Below, piece by piece: positions 1-11,400 of a stretch of DNA of 64,000 nt (position 1 is its first letter; every line of letters begins with the position of its first letter). A model generated the notes under the pieces. The model was not told the origin of the DNA. It saw nothing but the letters and a program-made list of their open reading frames with translations, and did not search any database. The translations under genes and the position numbers were made by a program. This stretch comes from Magnolia sinica (Eukaryota; Streptophyta; Magnoliopsida; Magnoliales; Magnoliaceae), in NCBI RefSeq assembly GCF_029962835.1, contig NC_080583.1:67627158-67691157 (forward strand). The letters run 5' to 3'.

Positions 1-258
1 TCTTCAAAACTTCCCACCAAACAAGGATAATTGGAGTCAGTTGCTTAGAAGATGTTGTTCATTTGTTTTCTTTTGTGGGATAATCTTTTGAGATACATGG
101 CCTGGTTGAGCTGGAACTAATGACGGAACGTCTTCAAAACTTTCCACAAAACAACAGTAATTGGAATCATTGCTTAGAAGATATTGCATGATTTGTATTC
201 TTTCATGAGAAAATCCTTTGAAATTGCATTGCCCGGTTTGAACTGGAACTGCATGACT
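1..258. repeat. diverged tandem duplication, period 129 bp
   Basis: Both copies start TCTTCAAAACTT and share AATTGGA-TCA, TTGCTTAGAAGAT and GAACTGGAACT-like blocks. The second copy starts at 130. The period is a multiple of three, although an internal single-base difference shifts the frame. Confidence 0.75.
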
Positions 259-395
259 TATCATCTCTGTCCGAAGCTTCTCCCTACATACCGTTGAAAC
301 TTTGGCCAAATGTATTGGATTTGCATCGAAGAACAATTTAAGAAGCTTGTGGAGTGAAATGAACTTGCCCCGTCCATGGAATTGGATTGGATTGG
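1..395 (-). pseudogene. possible broken exon, unrecognised
   Basis: A minus-strand frame is open from about 395 down to a stop at 37-39 and reads like a real protein (segments such as KLLKLFFDANPIHLAKVS and CREKLRTEMISHAVPVQTG). I do not recognise the family. Positions 1-129 and 130-258 are diverged tandem copies of one segment. The leftmost copy carries one extra base near 40 relative to its partner, which creates the stop. This looks like a coding exon with a duplicated segment that has since been frameshifted. It could also be a gene fragment carried by a transposon, or a chance frame. The window edge hides what follows. Confidence 0.3.
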
Positions 396-402
396 ATTGG
401 AT
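380..402. repeat. short (TTGGA)n tract
   Basis: Four to five perfect tandem TTGGA units. From here to about 1190 I see no gene; the only other feature is the CA microsatellite. Confidence 0.85.
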
Positions 403-884
403 TATACGTTAGCCAGCTAGAAATGCAGTGAATTGCACATTTTTGGAGAGACAACATGTAACAGAAGGATTTTTAAGAATTTATGTGAATATTCTATACA
501 AATTTAAGGGCCTTTTGAAAGCAAATGACTCATAAAAGGGTGTTCATGTCAACTATTTCTTCTTCCTAATCGAGATGGCTTTGAATAAATCAAACAAGCC
601 AAATCGCTTTGGTTAAAAAAGGATTTGGAGAAATTCAGATTCACCCCAAATCCAGAGAGTCTGAGTGGAAATTCAAACTATAATAAAATGCAAGTAATAA
701 CCCATGAACAATTTTTCAAGCTTCTTTGCCTCTTGCTCGGTATATCTGCTTGATTTTAAGGATGGTATTAATGTGGTGGGACCCACTTGATGGAAGGCTT
801 GGATCTCAAACGTGTGCCATGTTGGCAGGTGTGGGACATTTAAATGAGTTGCCTTCAGATGTCTGTGTAAAAAAAAGAAAATGG

Positions 885-911
885 ACACACACACACACAC
901 ACACACACACC
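885..911. repeat. (CA)n microsatellite
   Basis: About 13 CA dinucleotides in a row. The His-Thr or Val-Cys runs in overlapping short frames come from this tract and are not genes. Confidence 0.95.
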
Positions 912-1189
912 ATATAAGCATATTAAAATCCCAAATTAAGATCTTAAGAAGCCAGCGTTTCCAAGATCTAGCTGTTACACTGGTATTCATCTCTCTTGGG
1001 TTGGTATACCATGTCATGCAACAATGTATTGGGATGAGGGTGCGTTTGGCATGCAATAGTTCTTAATTACAGTTTTTATGATTGGAAATTACGGTTTCAA
1101 TTTAATTATTATGGGCAACCAATGTTGGGAAGCACATTCAAAATGTGATTTGACAATCCTAGCCATCTGATTTTGAGATGTACATTCCA

Positions 1190-3210
1190 ACTTTTGAAGG
1201 AATATGGATAGCTAATGATTATTATGCTTGAATTTTGGGTCAGTAATTTGGATTTTGGACTGTCCATCATGTGGGGTCCACCTTTGATCTTCCAATCCTA
1301 TTTAGTCACCTTGATTCGATGATCGACCAATCATGTCTATGAAAATGGATGATCCATATGTATAATGCTATAAAAGCTCCAATCATTGATATGGACCATC
1401 CATCATGTGGCTGCCCACCTTTGAACATTCACCCCTGAGAAAACTTAATTTTATGACGATCCTAACCATCTAACTATCGAACAGCAACTTAGGAAGTGCA
1501 TGGTCTGATCCGCACCATCTGAGCAATGTACCAGGTTTGGACCGTCCATATTTATTACACTAGCAAAGGTCTAATAAGTGATTTAGTCTATCTATCATGT
1601 CGGGCCCACCTCTGGTTTCATGTCCATTATAAAAATCTCTTTGATTGGGTGATCCTGACCATAAGATCAATCACTAGGAAAATAGACAGTTGGTATCGAT
1701 TATAACAGAGAAGCTCCAGTCATTGACCTGAGCTGTGGACCACTTGGGCCCCACCTTCGATTGCATGTCCCTCTTAAAAGTCACTTTGATGGGATGATAA
1801 TATGCATCCAATAAATGGCCAGGAAAATGCATGGTTTCCTATTGACTAAAGTAGAGAAAGCCCGAATCATATATGTGATTTGGACTGTCTATCCTGTGGG
1901 GCCCACCTTTGGTTGCCTATTCTCCACAAAAAAAAAAAAAAAAAAAAAAAAACACAATTTGATTGGATGATCCTGGCCATTCCATCAATGAATACGGAAA
2001 TAGATGGTCTGTATTGATTACAATAGAGATCTAGTCATTAATATGGATCAGCCATCATGTGGGGCCCCATCTTTGATTGGTTGTCCCTCTAAGAGGTCAC
2101 TTTGAAAAGATAATCTTAGCCATCCCATTAATGGTTAGGAAAATGTATGGTTCATGTTGATTATAACAGATGTCCAATCATTCATCTAGACCATCCATCA
2201 TGTAGGCCCACCTTTGTTGTCCACCCCTCTAAACGTCACTTTCCTCTGATGATACTGTCCATCCGATGAAAAATGGATGCTTCATATTGATTATAATAGG
2301 AAGGTTTGATTATTGATCTAGACCGTCCATCATTTGGTCCCACCTTTGATTGCCCTTTCTACCCAAAAATCACTTTGACTGGATGATCCTAACTATCTAA
2401 TCAATAGCTAGGGAAAGTGGCCCGTCCACATCTATAAAAGAGAAGGTCCAATCATTAATATGGACTGTCTATCATGTGGGGGCCATCTTTGATGCCTTTC
2501 CCCCCCTTAAAAATCACTTTGATGGCATGATCCTAACCATGAAATCATTTGCTACAAAAAATGGATAGTCCCACATTGATTATGATAAGAAGATACAATC
2601 AATAATCAAGACTATACATCACCGAGGCCCACTGTTTATTGCCTATCCATCACTTTGATTGAATGATTCTAACCATCCGATTAATTGCTAAAAAATGGAT
2701 GTTCACTACTGATTATTTAGAGGTCCAATCATTGATTTGGACCGTCCATCACTAGGGGCCCACCTTTGATTGCTTATCCCCCTTAGATGTCGCTTCATCT
2801 GATGATCCCAGTGTCCTGATTTAGGGCTAATAATATCGTACAACCCATATAAATTATAATAGAGAAATTTTGACCATTGATTAGTTGGGCCCAGCATTAG
2901 TTGCTTATCACTCTAAGAAAATTACTTTGAACCGATGATTCTAACTATCCATCAAATGGCGAGGAAAATGGACAGTCCATATTAATTATAATAAGATCTA
3001 GCCATCAATTGGATTGTCCATCATGTGTGGCTTACCTTTGTTGCCTGTCTCTATTAAAAGTTGCTTTAAAATAGGATGATCCTAGCCATATGATCAATGA
3101 TTAGGAAAATGGATTGTTCATATTGATTATAATAGAGAAGCTCTAATCATTGATTTGGACCATCCATCATGTGAGGCCCACTTTTGATTTTCTTTCCTTC
3201 CTAAATGGTC
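1190..3210. repeat. degenerate tandem array, about 145-bp unit, about 14 copies
   Basis: The phrase 'GGACCGTCCATCATGTGGGG' followed by CCCACCTTTGATT recurs in degraded form near 1257, 1393, 1583, 1734, 1885, 2043, 2187, 2321, 2461, 2608, 2738, 2881, 3013 and 3158. The spacing is therefore about 130-190 bp. Between these marks each unit repeats the same order of words: a two-strand CACTTTGATTGGATGATCC, then AACCATC, then GGAAAATGGA, then GATTATAATAGAGAAG, then CCAATCATTGAT. A poly(A) run at about 1928-1952 interrupts one unit. No unit has a useful reading frame. The core resembles one arm of the foldback MITEs found elsewhere in the window, so the array probably arose by tandem amplification of a MITE arm. 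Confidence 0.85.
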
Positions 3211-3330
3211 ATTTTAACTGCTTGTGAGAGTGTGTAATTCATGGTGAAGATTATGTAAATCATAGTTAAAGATAACTATGCTTCTTTTTCTTTTTTCTTT
3301 CTTTTTTTTTTTTTTTTTTCTAATGTTTTA

Positions 3331-3436
3331 GGGTGCATTTGGTTGCATTGGTATCATGAAATTTCATGATATTTTGCTCCAAATTAGATTGATTGGTAAT
3401 GAAATATCGAGATATTTGGTGCAACCAAACGCAACC
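3331..3436. mobile_element. Tourist-like MITE (PIF/Harbinger type), 106 bp
   Basis: The ends GGGTGCATTTGGTTGCA and TGCAACCAAACGCAACC are imperfect inverted repeats. TTA lies directly outside each end (3328-3330 and 3437-3439), the usual Harbinger target. The interior holds the palindrome ATGAAATTTCAT. A related piece lies in the first intron of the beta-glucosidase gene (about 61500-61557). Confidence 0.65.
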
Positions 3437-3739
3437 TTACTATAAGTTAAATGTGAAAAATCAACCTAAAGTTAGGCATGTAACCAATCCAAGAAAAGGA
3501 AAACAAAGAAGCAAAAGAGAGAGTAAAAAGTCTCTTCTTGTTTGTGCGTCTTGGCCTAATAATTGAAACCTTGCCTTAAAAAAAAAGTTGGTGGATTCCA
3601 CCTCTTTGAGGCTCCTGGTTTACATGGGCATGTACCTAAACAACCCACCAAAAAGTGGGGACCACTGTAAATGGTTCATCATGGTCCTCATTGTCTTAGC
3701 CAGAAACTGGACCACGGCACCACTTACATGCCCCTAGAT

Positions 3740-3920
3740 TGCTGATTCGTCTGAGTTGATGCAACTTGACCGAGTCAACTCGGGGCTCAGTAGTGTCCAA
3801 TCCCATTCAGCAATATAGTCAGCAATGATAATGTACCTGACTCAGTTTGACTTGAACAAGTCACCCTCGACTCAGCCGCATCCTGACTTGACTCAGTGAC
3901 GAAGGGGTTGATCTGAGTGG
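3740..3920. repeat. GACTCGGT/GAGTCAACTCGG-rich repeat
   Basis: Short words of the type GACTC, ACTGAGTC and GAGTCAACTCGG recur on both strands. Similar stretches lie near 8080-8110, 55330-55400 and 58275-58400, so this is probably an old dispersed element with indistinct ends. Confidence 0.45.
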
Positions 3921-4019
3921 TAAGTCTTCAATTCATGATTGTATGCACGCTTAAAAGGTTGAGAAAGAGGCAATTGCTAAGAAAACCATTAGCATCATTG
4001 TTTATGGAGTCCATAGCAA

Positions 4020-4340
4020 TGACGGTGTGACATCCACTCCGTCCATCACTTTCTCTGGCTTGTGTTAGGAGAAGAGTTAAAAAACGAGGCAGATCTAAAA
4101 CTCAAGTGGGGCACACCACAGGAAACAATGACGATGAATACACCCACAGTTGAAATCTTCTCAAGGTCCATGGTGATGTTTTACATGTCACTCGAAATGT
4201 TGGAAAGGCTCATCCAAAGCTTTTGTAGCCCCATGAAGGTTTCAACCGTGGGTGTTCAATCCTCACTCTTTTCTGTGCTGAGTTTTAGATTTGCCTCATT
4301 TTTTGACTCGTGCCCTAACATTAGCTGGAGAAATTGATGG
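4020..4340. mobile_element. foldback MITE remnant
   Basis: It carries the family's word order: CCACTCCGTCCATC, then AAACTCAAGTGGGGCACACC, then ACAGGAAACAATG, then GTTGAAATCTTCTC, then the mirrored half ending in GCCTCATTTTTTGACTCGTG. Terminal repeats were not found, so the ends are approximate. Confidence 0.6.
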
Positions 4341-4431
4341 CCCCAATCCTCACTATTTTCTGTGCTGAGTTTTAGATCTGCCTCATTTTTAGACTCGTGC
4401 CATAACATTAGCTAGAGAAATTGATGGCCCC
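4257..4431. repeat. tandem duplication, period 87 bp
   Basis: The segment starting CAATCCTCACT at 4257 is repeated at 4344 and ends GATGGCCCC in both copies, with a few substitutions. It duplicates the 3' end of the foldback MITE remnant. Confidence 0.85.
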
Positions 4432-5024
4432 AGAGAAAGGACATGCTCGTGTGGTTGCATATTATCTAAAAAGTGAAATATGCAAAACAGTTACTATAAT
4501 TAGCATGTAACGCGACACAAGCTTTACAAACAAATATCAATTAATCAAAGGTGGGGATTAACTCAATATGATGTTGCATACATGAACAATCCACAAGGGG
4601 CCCACTACTTGGATGGTTCAGATTTGTGATACATGACCAATCCACAAGGTATCTATGGTGATTTGGATGAATGAGGCGGGACAAGTACAAAGCTTTGCAG
4701 GAAAAGTAGGATTCTACCCAAAAAATCAATTTCCTTTGCAAGATTTTGGCATCCTAGATAAACAGAACACGTGAACTTAAAAAAAAAAAAAAACATTTTC
4801 CCTTAATTTGAAGTTTTCTGCCATTAGTTGCCAAAGAAACTGTGAATTCTACAAAAATAATTACTAGCCTTATACATGGTGACAGTTTTTCGGTCCAAGA
4901 TGCAAGGAAACCATTTTATCTGGATTATGGAATTTCTGCTTGCAAAACAAACATGAACCATTAAAATGGAATCTGTTTTAAGCAGTGCCAATGGAAATAA
5001 TTATAAAATAATTTGTTTTTCCAT

Positions 5025-5028
<4 letters not shown>

Positions 5029-5074
<46 letters not shown>
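5029..5074. repeat. (AG)n microsatellite
   Basis: About 23 AG units. It lies about 350 bp downstream of the UGD stop codon. The poly-Leu/Ser frames over it are artefacts. Confidence 0.95.
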
Positions 5075-5075
<1 letters not shown>

Positions 5076-5429
5076 CATGAACAAATCAAATTGACATACC
5101 CAAACCTCGTATGGGTGTGTGTATATAAAAACTTCCAATGAAGCAAAATAAACAAACACCGCAATTATTAATACAGTATGATTAACTACAAAGCAATAAT
5201 AAAAAGCAAAAACAAGGTATCCCACAATCTTTTTATCAAAGACAAAATGCTGATCCTACCCTAAGACTATTAGCCAGAAAGAACAACACATGACAGAATA
5301 GAGCAATGTTTCAACAAAAGAAAGAAAGGAGAGGTTGAAAAAAATAATCAAATGCGTCTATCTTATGCTCTCAATCTAGTATGGGTACTGCTGAACCAAT
5401 TACTGATTTCTTCTCCTCTCTTTTACTGT

Positions 5430-6872
5430 CTATGCCACAGCAGGCAAGTCCTTGACCCATGGATCCAGTGGCTTCCCTATAGAGTACACGATAAATCCAA
5501 TCTCCCTCAGCTTCTCCACGTTGACGATGTTCCGCCCGTCAAACACAAATGCAGGCTTCTGCATGTTTTCGTAGATTTTCTTATAGTCGAGGGCCTTGAA
5601 CTCGTCCCACTCTGTCAAAATGCAGATCCCATGCGCACCCTTTGTTGCTTCATATGCATCCCACGCCACGCTCACTTGCTTCACTGCAGTGGGGCTCATT
5701 GGCTGCAGGTGGATTGGGTGGTCCCAGTCGAACTTGTTCATCGACAGGTCCCTCTGGATCTGATCCTCAGTTACTTGTGGATCATAGATACTAATCGAGG
5801 CCTTGTCACCCAACAGCCCCTTGCAAACATCGATCGCAGGCGTCTCCCTTGTGTCCCCAGTGTCCTTCTTGAACGCGAATCCCAGGACTGCAATCTTTTT
5901 GCCCGAGACAGTGTTGAACATGGACGACACCACCCGGTTCACGAATCGGTTCTTCTGGTAGTCATTGATCTTGATCACCTGCTTCCAGTAGTGTGCGACC
6001 TCTGGGAGACCATTGCACTCGCAGATGTATACCAGGTTGAGGATGTCCTTTTGGAAGCATGAACCCCCAAAGCCCACGCTGGCATTTAGGAACTTGGGCC
6101 CGATCCTTGAGTCCTTCCCGACGGCATAGGCCACCTCTGTAACGTCAGCCCCAGTCGCTTCGCAGAGGGCTGACATTGCATTGACGGATGAGATCCTCTG
6201 AGCTAAGATCGCATTGGCTGCAAGCTTCGAGAGTTCTGCGGACCAAAGGTTGGTGGATAGGATCCGATCCTCGGGCACCCAATGAGCATAGACATTTTTC
6301 AAGGCCTGGATGGCTTTCTGGCCTTCTGAGGTCTCCCTCCCTCCAATGAGCACCCGATCAGGGTGGAAAAGATCCTGGATTGCAGTTCCTTCTGCAAGGA
6401 ATTCTGGGTTGGAGAGAATTTGGAAGTTGATGCCCTTGCTATTGTGTGTGAGTATCTTTTCAATCGCCTCGGCTGTTTTCACTGGAACAGTTGATTTCTC
6501 AACGACGATCTTATCGGATTTAGACACATCAGCGATCATCCGAGCAGCACTCTCCCAGTAAGTCAGATCAGCGGCCTTACCTGCACCCAGGCCACGGGTT
6601 TTGGTTGGGGTGTTGACAGAGACAAAGATTATGTCTGCTTCACTGACATGTTTTTCGACGTCAGTACTGAAGAAGAGATTCCTCCCTCTGCACTCCTTGA
6701 CCACATCGTCAAGGCCCGGCTCATAGATTGGGAGCTGCTCACTGTTCCAGGCTGTGATCCGAGCGACTGATATGTCGACAACAACCACTTCAATTGATGG
6801 GCATTTGAGCGCAATCACAGCCATGGTTGGGCCTCCGACATATCCAGCTCCGATACAGCAGATCTTCACCAT
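5430..6872 (-). CDS. UGD: UDP-glucose 6-dehydrogenase
   Basis: This cytosolic enzyme oxidises UDP-glucose to UDP-glucuronate using two NAD+, which feeds synthesis of pectin, xylan and other wall polymers. The frame is intact and single-exon, 480 residues, the usual plant length. Visible motifs: Rossmann GAGYVG at residues 8-13; STVPVKT near 127-133; [10 protein letters not shown] near 155-164; ELSKLAAN with Lys216 and Asn220; [10 protein letters not shown] with catalytic Cys272 and Asp276; the C-terminal NAD/UDP-binding domain follows; the end is [11 protein letters not shown]. The start is Met at 6872, giving [14 protein letters not shown] as in family members. An in-frame ATG at 6896 would add eight residues but lies upstream of a good splice acceptor (CAG/GTAAAAG at 6888/6887), so it is probably intronic. 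Plant UGD genes commonly have a leader intron just before the ATG. The coding sequence shows no decay. Confidence 0.97.
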   Translation of the reverse strand: MVKICCIGAGYVGGPTMAVIALKCPSIEVVVVDISVARITAWNSEQLPIYEPGLDDVVKECRGRNLFFSTDVEKHVSEADIIFVSVNTPTKTRGLGAGKAADLTYWESAARMIADVSKSDKIVVEKSTVPVKTAEAIEKILTHNSKGINFQILSNPEFLAEGTAIQDLFHPDRVLIGGRETSEGQKAIQALKNVYAHWVPEDRILSTNLWSAELSKLAANAILAQRISSVNAMSALCEATGADVTEVAYAVGKDSRIGPKFLNASVGFGGSCFQKDILNLVYICECNGLPEVAHYWKQVIKINDYQKNRFVNRVVSSMFNTVSGKKIAVLGFAFKKDTGDTRETPAIDVCKGLLGDKASISIYDPQVTEDQIQRDLSMNKFDWDHPIHLQPMSPTAVKQVSVAWDAYEATKGAHGICILTEWDEFKALDYKKIYENMQKPAFVFDGRNIVNVEKLREIGFIVYSIGKPLDPWVKDLPAVA

Positions 6873-6887
6873 CTTTTCTTCTTTTAC
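6873..6887 (-). other. UGD 5'-UTR fragment after leader-intron acceptor
   Basis: On the minus strand a pyrimidine-rich stretch is followed by GGTACAG/GTAAAAGAAG and the UGD ATG. The AG at 6888-6889 is the likely acceptor. The matching donor is probably at 11336-11337. Transcript data are absent, so this is an inference from sequence. Confidence 0.6.
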
Positions 6888-6984
6888 CTGTACCATTCAA
6901 GTGGAAAATAAAAACAATGGCACCTTATCATCTAATAATCCATATGCAATATATTCAAATTTGGAAACTTGGAAACACACCCAC

Positions 6985-7670
6985 TGATATAGGACAGGTC
7001 ATGGACAGTTCAATGGAGTGCCAAGATTGCATGAATTTGGGCTGGAACGCCTGAGTGGGAAAAAATGGCCTAAACATGCACTATGGCTTCCAATGGCTGT
7101 AACTTTCCGACTGCTTATCAGATTCATCCATATAATAAGCTGTTGGAAAGATATTGATGGGCCCCTGTGACATTGAAATAGATGGAGTTGGTCGACCCCG
7201 GAGGATTTCTTGAAGAACTGCATTTTCTGGGTCAAAATGCATTTTAGTTCAAAGCTTATTATTTTTAGTTAGTTCCACTTTTGCTATTTTTACGGTTTTA
7301 AGAGTTAAGTTGCTGTCCAAAGTCATTGTTTTGGTCATCAAAGAGTTGTTAATTAGTTTGTTTACAATTAGGCATCTTTTACTCTTTTCAGTAACTTACT
7401 AGTTTAGTAAATTTTACTATTTCAGGAAAGATGCCTAGCTTGAGTCAGATTAGGAGTCTAGAGCCTCTATGCTTATACAAGGCCATTAATTACATTGTAA
7501 ACAATAGTTTTCATCAACATTATCAATTTTATTTCTTGTTTCTAGAGATTTTCTCTCCTTGAGGATTCAAAGGACTATTCTTGAGAAGAAGAGGGTGATC
7601 TCTTCCCTTTTCTCCAGCAACCGCGATGTCACCCACTAAGAAATTCCAGCGTGCAACCAAAACTCCAAAA
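6985..7670 (+). mobile_element. LTR-like remnant inside the putative UGD leader intron
   Basis: The stretch ends in features common in the R-U5 part of Copia LTRs: GCCTCTATGCTTATACAAGG, a T-rich region with TTTATTTCTTGTTTCTAGAG, then TCTCTCCTTGAGGATTCAAAGG and AAGAAGAGGGTGATCTC. I find no primer-binding site and no clear target duplication, so the assignment and ends are tentative. Confidence 0.3.
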
Positions 7671-7695
7671 CTTTCAGGTCTGGCAGGGTTGATTT

Positions 7696-7855
7696 GCTGA
7701 CTTCTTGTTTACAGAAATGCTGGTAAATGAATGCACTACATCCAAGGTTTAGAAACTCAAAGCTTGATTAGGGCCGCTGACTTCTTGTTTACAGAAATGC
7801 TGGTAAATGAATGCACTACATCCAAGGTTTAGAAACTCAAAGCTTGATTAGGGCC
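7696..7855. repeat. perfect 80-bp tandem duplication
   Basis: Copy 1 is 7696-7775 and copy 2 is 7776-7855. Both start GCTGACTTCTTGTTTACAG and end GATTAGGGCC, and I see no difference between them, so the event is recent. It lies in the putative UGD leader intron. Confidence 0.95.
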
Positions 7856-8153
7856 AGATTCACGGTTGAGGCAGGGAACTCAGTCGAGCACTCAATCTAG
7901 TTCTTCAACTTCAAAGGCTCATGTTATATTCCGATTTTCTAAGTTCCTAGTATTATTCAGAACGTTTTTCAACTTTCTAATTGAGTTGTTTTCAAATTTT
8001 TAATGCCAGTCAAGTTTTCCACATTTTACGAATACCAATTTTTATTTTTATTTTTGGGAGTTAGGGAAATGATATTACCTCACCTGACTCTTGACTGAGT
8101 TGTGTTGACTCACTGAGCTTTTTTGAGCATTGCCTCAAGTTTTTAAAGACTTA

Positions 8154-8406
8154 GGGTCCATTTGGATGCAATTAGGCAGAAGGGGTTTCCTCAAAAAGAG
8201 ATTTCAAGCCGCTTTTTTAGTCCACTTGACGAAAACCAATCCTATTGGTTTTCGTCAAGTCTGCACTTTAGTGCCTATTCTGTCAGGTGACATGGGGAAA
8301 TGGGGGTTTGTAAAGTGCATCCAAATGCAAATAAAAAAACCTTAGTTTGGCCCAAAAGGGTGTTTATTCCTCAAATGCCCCTTTGGAAGGTGCGTCCAAA
8401 CAAGCC
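8154..8406. mobile_element. MITE, about 253 bp, with central hairpin
   Basis: The ends GGGTCCATTTGGATGCA and TGCGTCCAAACAAGCC are imperfect inverted repeats of the type flanking many plant MITEs. Further repeats (TGCATCCAAATGCA) lie near the right end. The flanks TTA and TTT suggest, but do not prove, a Harbinger-type target. Confidence 0.5.
8224..8260. repeat. perfect 17-bp hairpin, 3-nt loop
   Basis: Arms 8224-8240 (ACTTGACGAAAACCAAT) and 8244-8260 are exact reverse complements around CCT. It lies inside the MITE and the putative UGD leader intron. Confidence 0.95.
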
Positions 8407-8409
8407 TTT

Positions 8410-10470
8410 ATTATCATACAACAAAGTAATGTTACATAGCAGTTAGAATGAAGATAGAGGCACATTTCAGATCAATAACATGGGTCATAAAATCAAGGGT
8501 TGAAGAAAGAGGATGGGCTCTAGTGAATCGCGAACATGGATCATTGCAGAACGCTTCCCCAATAGCAGACAGAGGGAAAAAGAAGAGTTTTCAGAAAGAA
8601 GTCGGTAAAATAGTTTAAGCCTTGAGTTACTCATAATGCGACTCTGAACATCACTACCAAGCAAGCAAGAGACATGAATCTGCTGATATCCCAAACATTA
8701 TGCCCACAATAAAAAAAAGGATCAACCAGGGAAGATGTTAGATTGGAATGCTGAATCAATCTTCATATCTAAGGAATTGTTTGCATTGAGATAATTCATC
8801 AATATTTCAACCACCAACAATTTCTGACAATGTGAGGCCATGGATCATCATCACCATGCTAGTTCTCATTTTCTGTGGAGGACCCACCTTTGCAATGGGT
8901 TATATTTCAACCCAGTTCAGATGATGTGGGCCGATGGTCCTCATCAGTCATCACCATATGGTGCTTTTCATTTTGCAGGGAGGAGTCTATCTTTGCCATT
9001 CATTTTATTTCAATGCAGCACTAAAACAAAACCATTGCAAATACAGGGCTTATCATGGCTACACGAATCCTTTTCCGCCATTCCACTCTATCAAGGGCTT
9101 TGAATGTCATATTGTTTGGACTCATGTTGGAAGTTTTGGCATAAGTTTGACACTGGCTGCCAATCTGACGCAACCCTCCTTTATCTGGGCTGGGGACCGG
9201 CAATGAGAGCATAAAACTCCCACAGGCAGAATCTAATAGACTATTTTTGTAATCAGTCAACCTATGTAAGTCTATCTAATAGACTATTGCAAAGACAGTG
9301 TTCCTTCCCACAAAACAAGTAGCAAGCCGTGGACACAGAACTGTTAGGCTCACATCATCACAAATTTACATGGTCAAAACCAAGATGGATTTTTTGCAAT
9401 GCAAAACAGGTCATTTGGTTTCTGCAGAGATCCTACCAAAATAGGCCATACGGCATCCATAAAATTTCAACCATATTTCAAATAATTGATTTGAGACATC
9501 CAACGATCTAATGGTTTCTGCAGACTTGGACAGATCATTTGTGGATTATGTTCCATACACAACACAATATCCAATTTACTTCAGTGGCGGCATTTGGCTT
9601 GGGTCAGGAGAAAAATAATTCATGATTTTTTTTGGGTTTCCACTCTTATTAGAATTTGGAAAGAACAATAAATGATACCTGAATGGATATCAAAGAGCTA
9701 TTTCTTTCCGATAGCACATAAAAGAGACTCATTTTTGTGATTTTGGAAATTCTAATATGAGCAAAAATTCCAAATTTGCAACTTATTTTTCTCTACTGCT
9801 GAAATGGAGATGACCCATGAACCAAACACAGCCATAGAAAAAGAGAAGTAAACCATATTAAGTCATGTAAAAGGGAAACAACAAGACCCAGATCTGAACA
9901 AATACAAGTGCACAAATCGTTTTCACTGAGGGGAAGAAGGATATCTCGATCTGGGCAAATTGCCTACACAATGTGATTCAGCAATACATTCTTAAATAGA
10001 AAGTAAGGATAGAATTAGAACAATTGCGATAAAAATGACAGAATTAGAACAATTGCAATAAAAATGAACGAATGCTTTATAAATAAATCCGGAACTGAAG
10101 AACTCAGTATAATCCAAAAATGAAAATAAAATTAGAAGATCACTACAGATCTGATATCAATGTAGAGAATCTAACAAAAAGGCCTTCATTGGTGTCTGAT
10201 TATTATTATTGTTTATTTATTTGGCCAAATCCGATCCTACATTCAGTCAATCCATTGAATTCTCAAATGGGCTGAAGGTTCTACAGAGAGAGACAGGAAA
10301 AAAAAAAAAAAAACAAGAAAAAAGCAATGGTCACAGGCATTGGATCCAGACCATGAAATGCAAGAACCACAACAGATCTAAGCGTTTACAAAAAGCTCCT
10401 TCAATATAGTCATATTCAAAATCATAACAAGATAAAAGAAACAATGCCTAAATTGAACTAAGAAAAAGAC
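8410..10470. other. no gene seen
   Basis: Six-frame reading gives only short frames without recognisable motifs. Composition becomes A-rich towards the right. If the UGD leader exon is correctly placed near 11.34 kb, this is intron sequence. Confidence 0.5.
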
Positions 10471-10474
10471 AACC

Positions 10475-11400
10475 CATTTCAGATCCAAAGGAAACGAATG
10501 CATCTGAACCGTGGATCGGCAAAAAAGAAAAAGATAAAAAGAAGAAGAAACAACCCAATTGAATTACCAGACCAACAAATGCAAACAAATCATAAACCAA
10601 GTACTAGATTCAATTCAGAGAGAGAATTTTGAACAGGAGATCTACCAACATTAGCTTTTATATAACTTTGCTCTCCTCCCTCAATCCTCTCTAGTAACAA
10701 CAGATTGAGAAGTCAAAGAAAAAAAAAAAAAAAAAACCGAAACAGAAGTAAAAGTAGATCCAATAGTCACATTTTAAATAATATAAAGACCAAAACAAAC
10801 ACCACCGAGTTGAATTTGTAAAATTGGAAAATAAAAAAATCAATTCAGTTCAGAAAGAAATCGATGCAACCAAACTGTGGATCAGCGAGAAATTGATAAA
10901 CATGAAGCAACCCTACTGAATTACCAGACCAACAAATGCAAACAAATCATGAACCAAGTACTAGATTTAGATCAGGAAGAGAAATTTGAACTTGAGATCT
11001 ACCAACATCACCATATACATAGATTTGCTCCCTCCCTCAATTCTTTCTAGTAACAACGAAATGTGAAGTGAAAGAAAAAAGTAGAAGTAGATCTAAGAGT
11101 AACATTTCAATTCATCCAAAGATCAAACAAATAAAACCCAATTGAACTTCAAAAAAAAAAAAAACCCAATTCGGATCAGAAAGAAACAGATGCACCCAAA
11201 TCATAGATTGGTGAGAAAACGATAAATATGAAGAAACCCAATTGAATAACCAAACCAACAAATGCTAAAAAACCATGAACCAAGTACTAGATTCAGCTCA
11301 AGGAGAGAAATTTGAATTTAAAATCTAACACCATTACCTTATATGAATTTTCTCCCTCCCTCTAACAAGTGAATGAGATGTGGAAGGAAAAAGTAGCAGT
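10475..11400 (-). repeat. three tandem copies of a 325-363-bp unit with UGD leader-exon sequence
   Basis: Three diverged units lie in order. The block ending AACCAAGTACTAGATT starts at 10561, 10919 and 11243. A second block (GATGCA-CCAAA...GTGGAT) lies near 10495, 10857 and 11182. Read on the minus strand, each unit includes a leader-like stretch (CTACTTCTACTTTTT..., GAGGGAGGGAG) followed by a donor position: AAG/GTAATG in the 11.3-kb copy, ATG/GTGATG in the 11.0-kb copy, and AAG/CTAATG (donor lost) in the 10.65-kb copy. Confidence 0.8.

Noticed and set aside
880-1066. Small frames with His-Thr runs
   Set aside because: Translation of the CA microsatellite.
5352-6062. 236-codon plus-strand frame
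   Set aside because: It lies antisense within the UGD coding region and mirrors its codons; no motif of its own.
6873-6896. Upstream in-frame ATG of UGD at 6896
   Set aside because: It lies just before a good splice acceptor and would add eight residues absent from UGD proteins.
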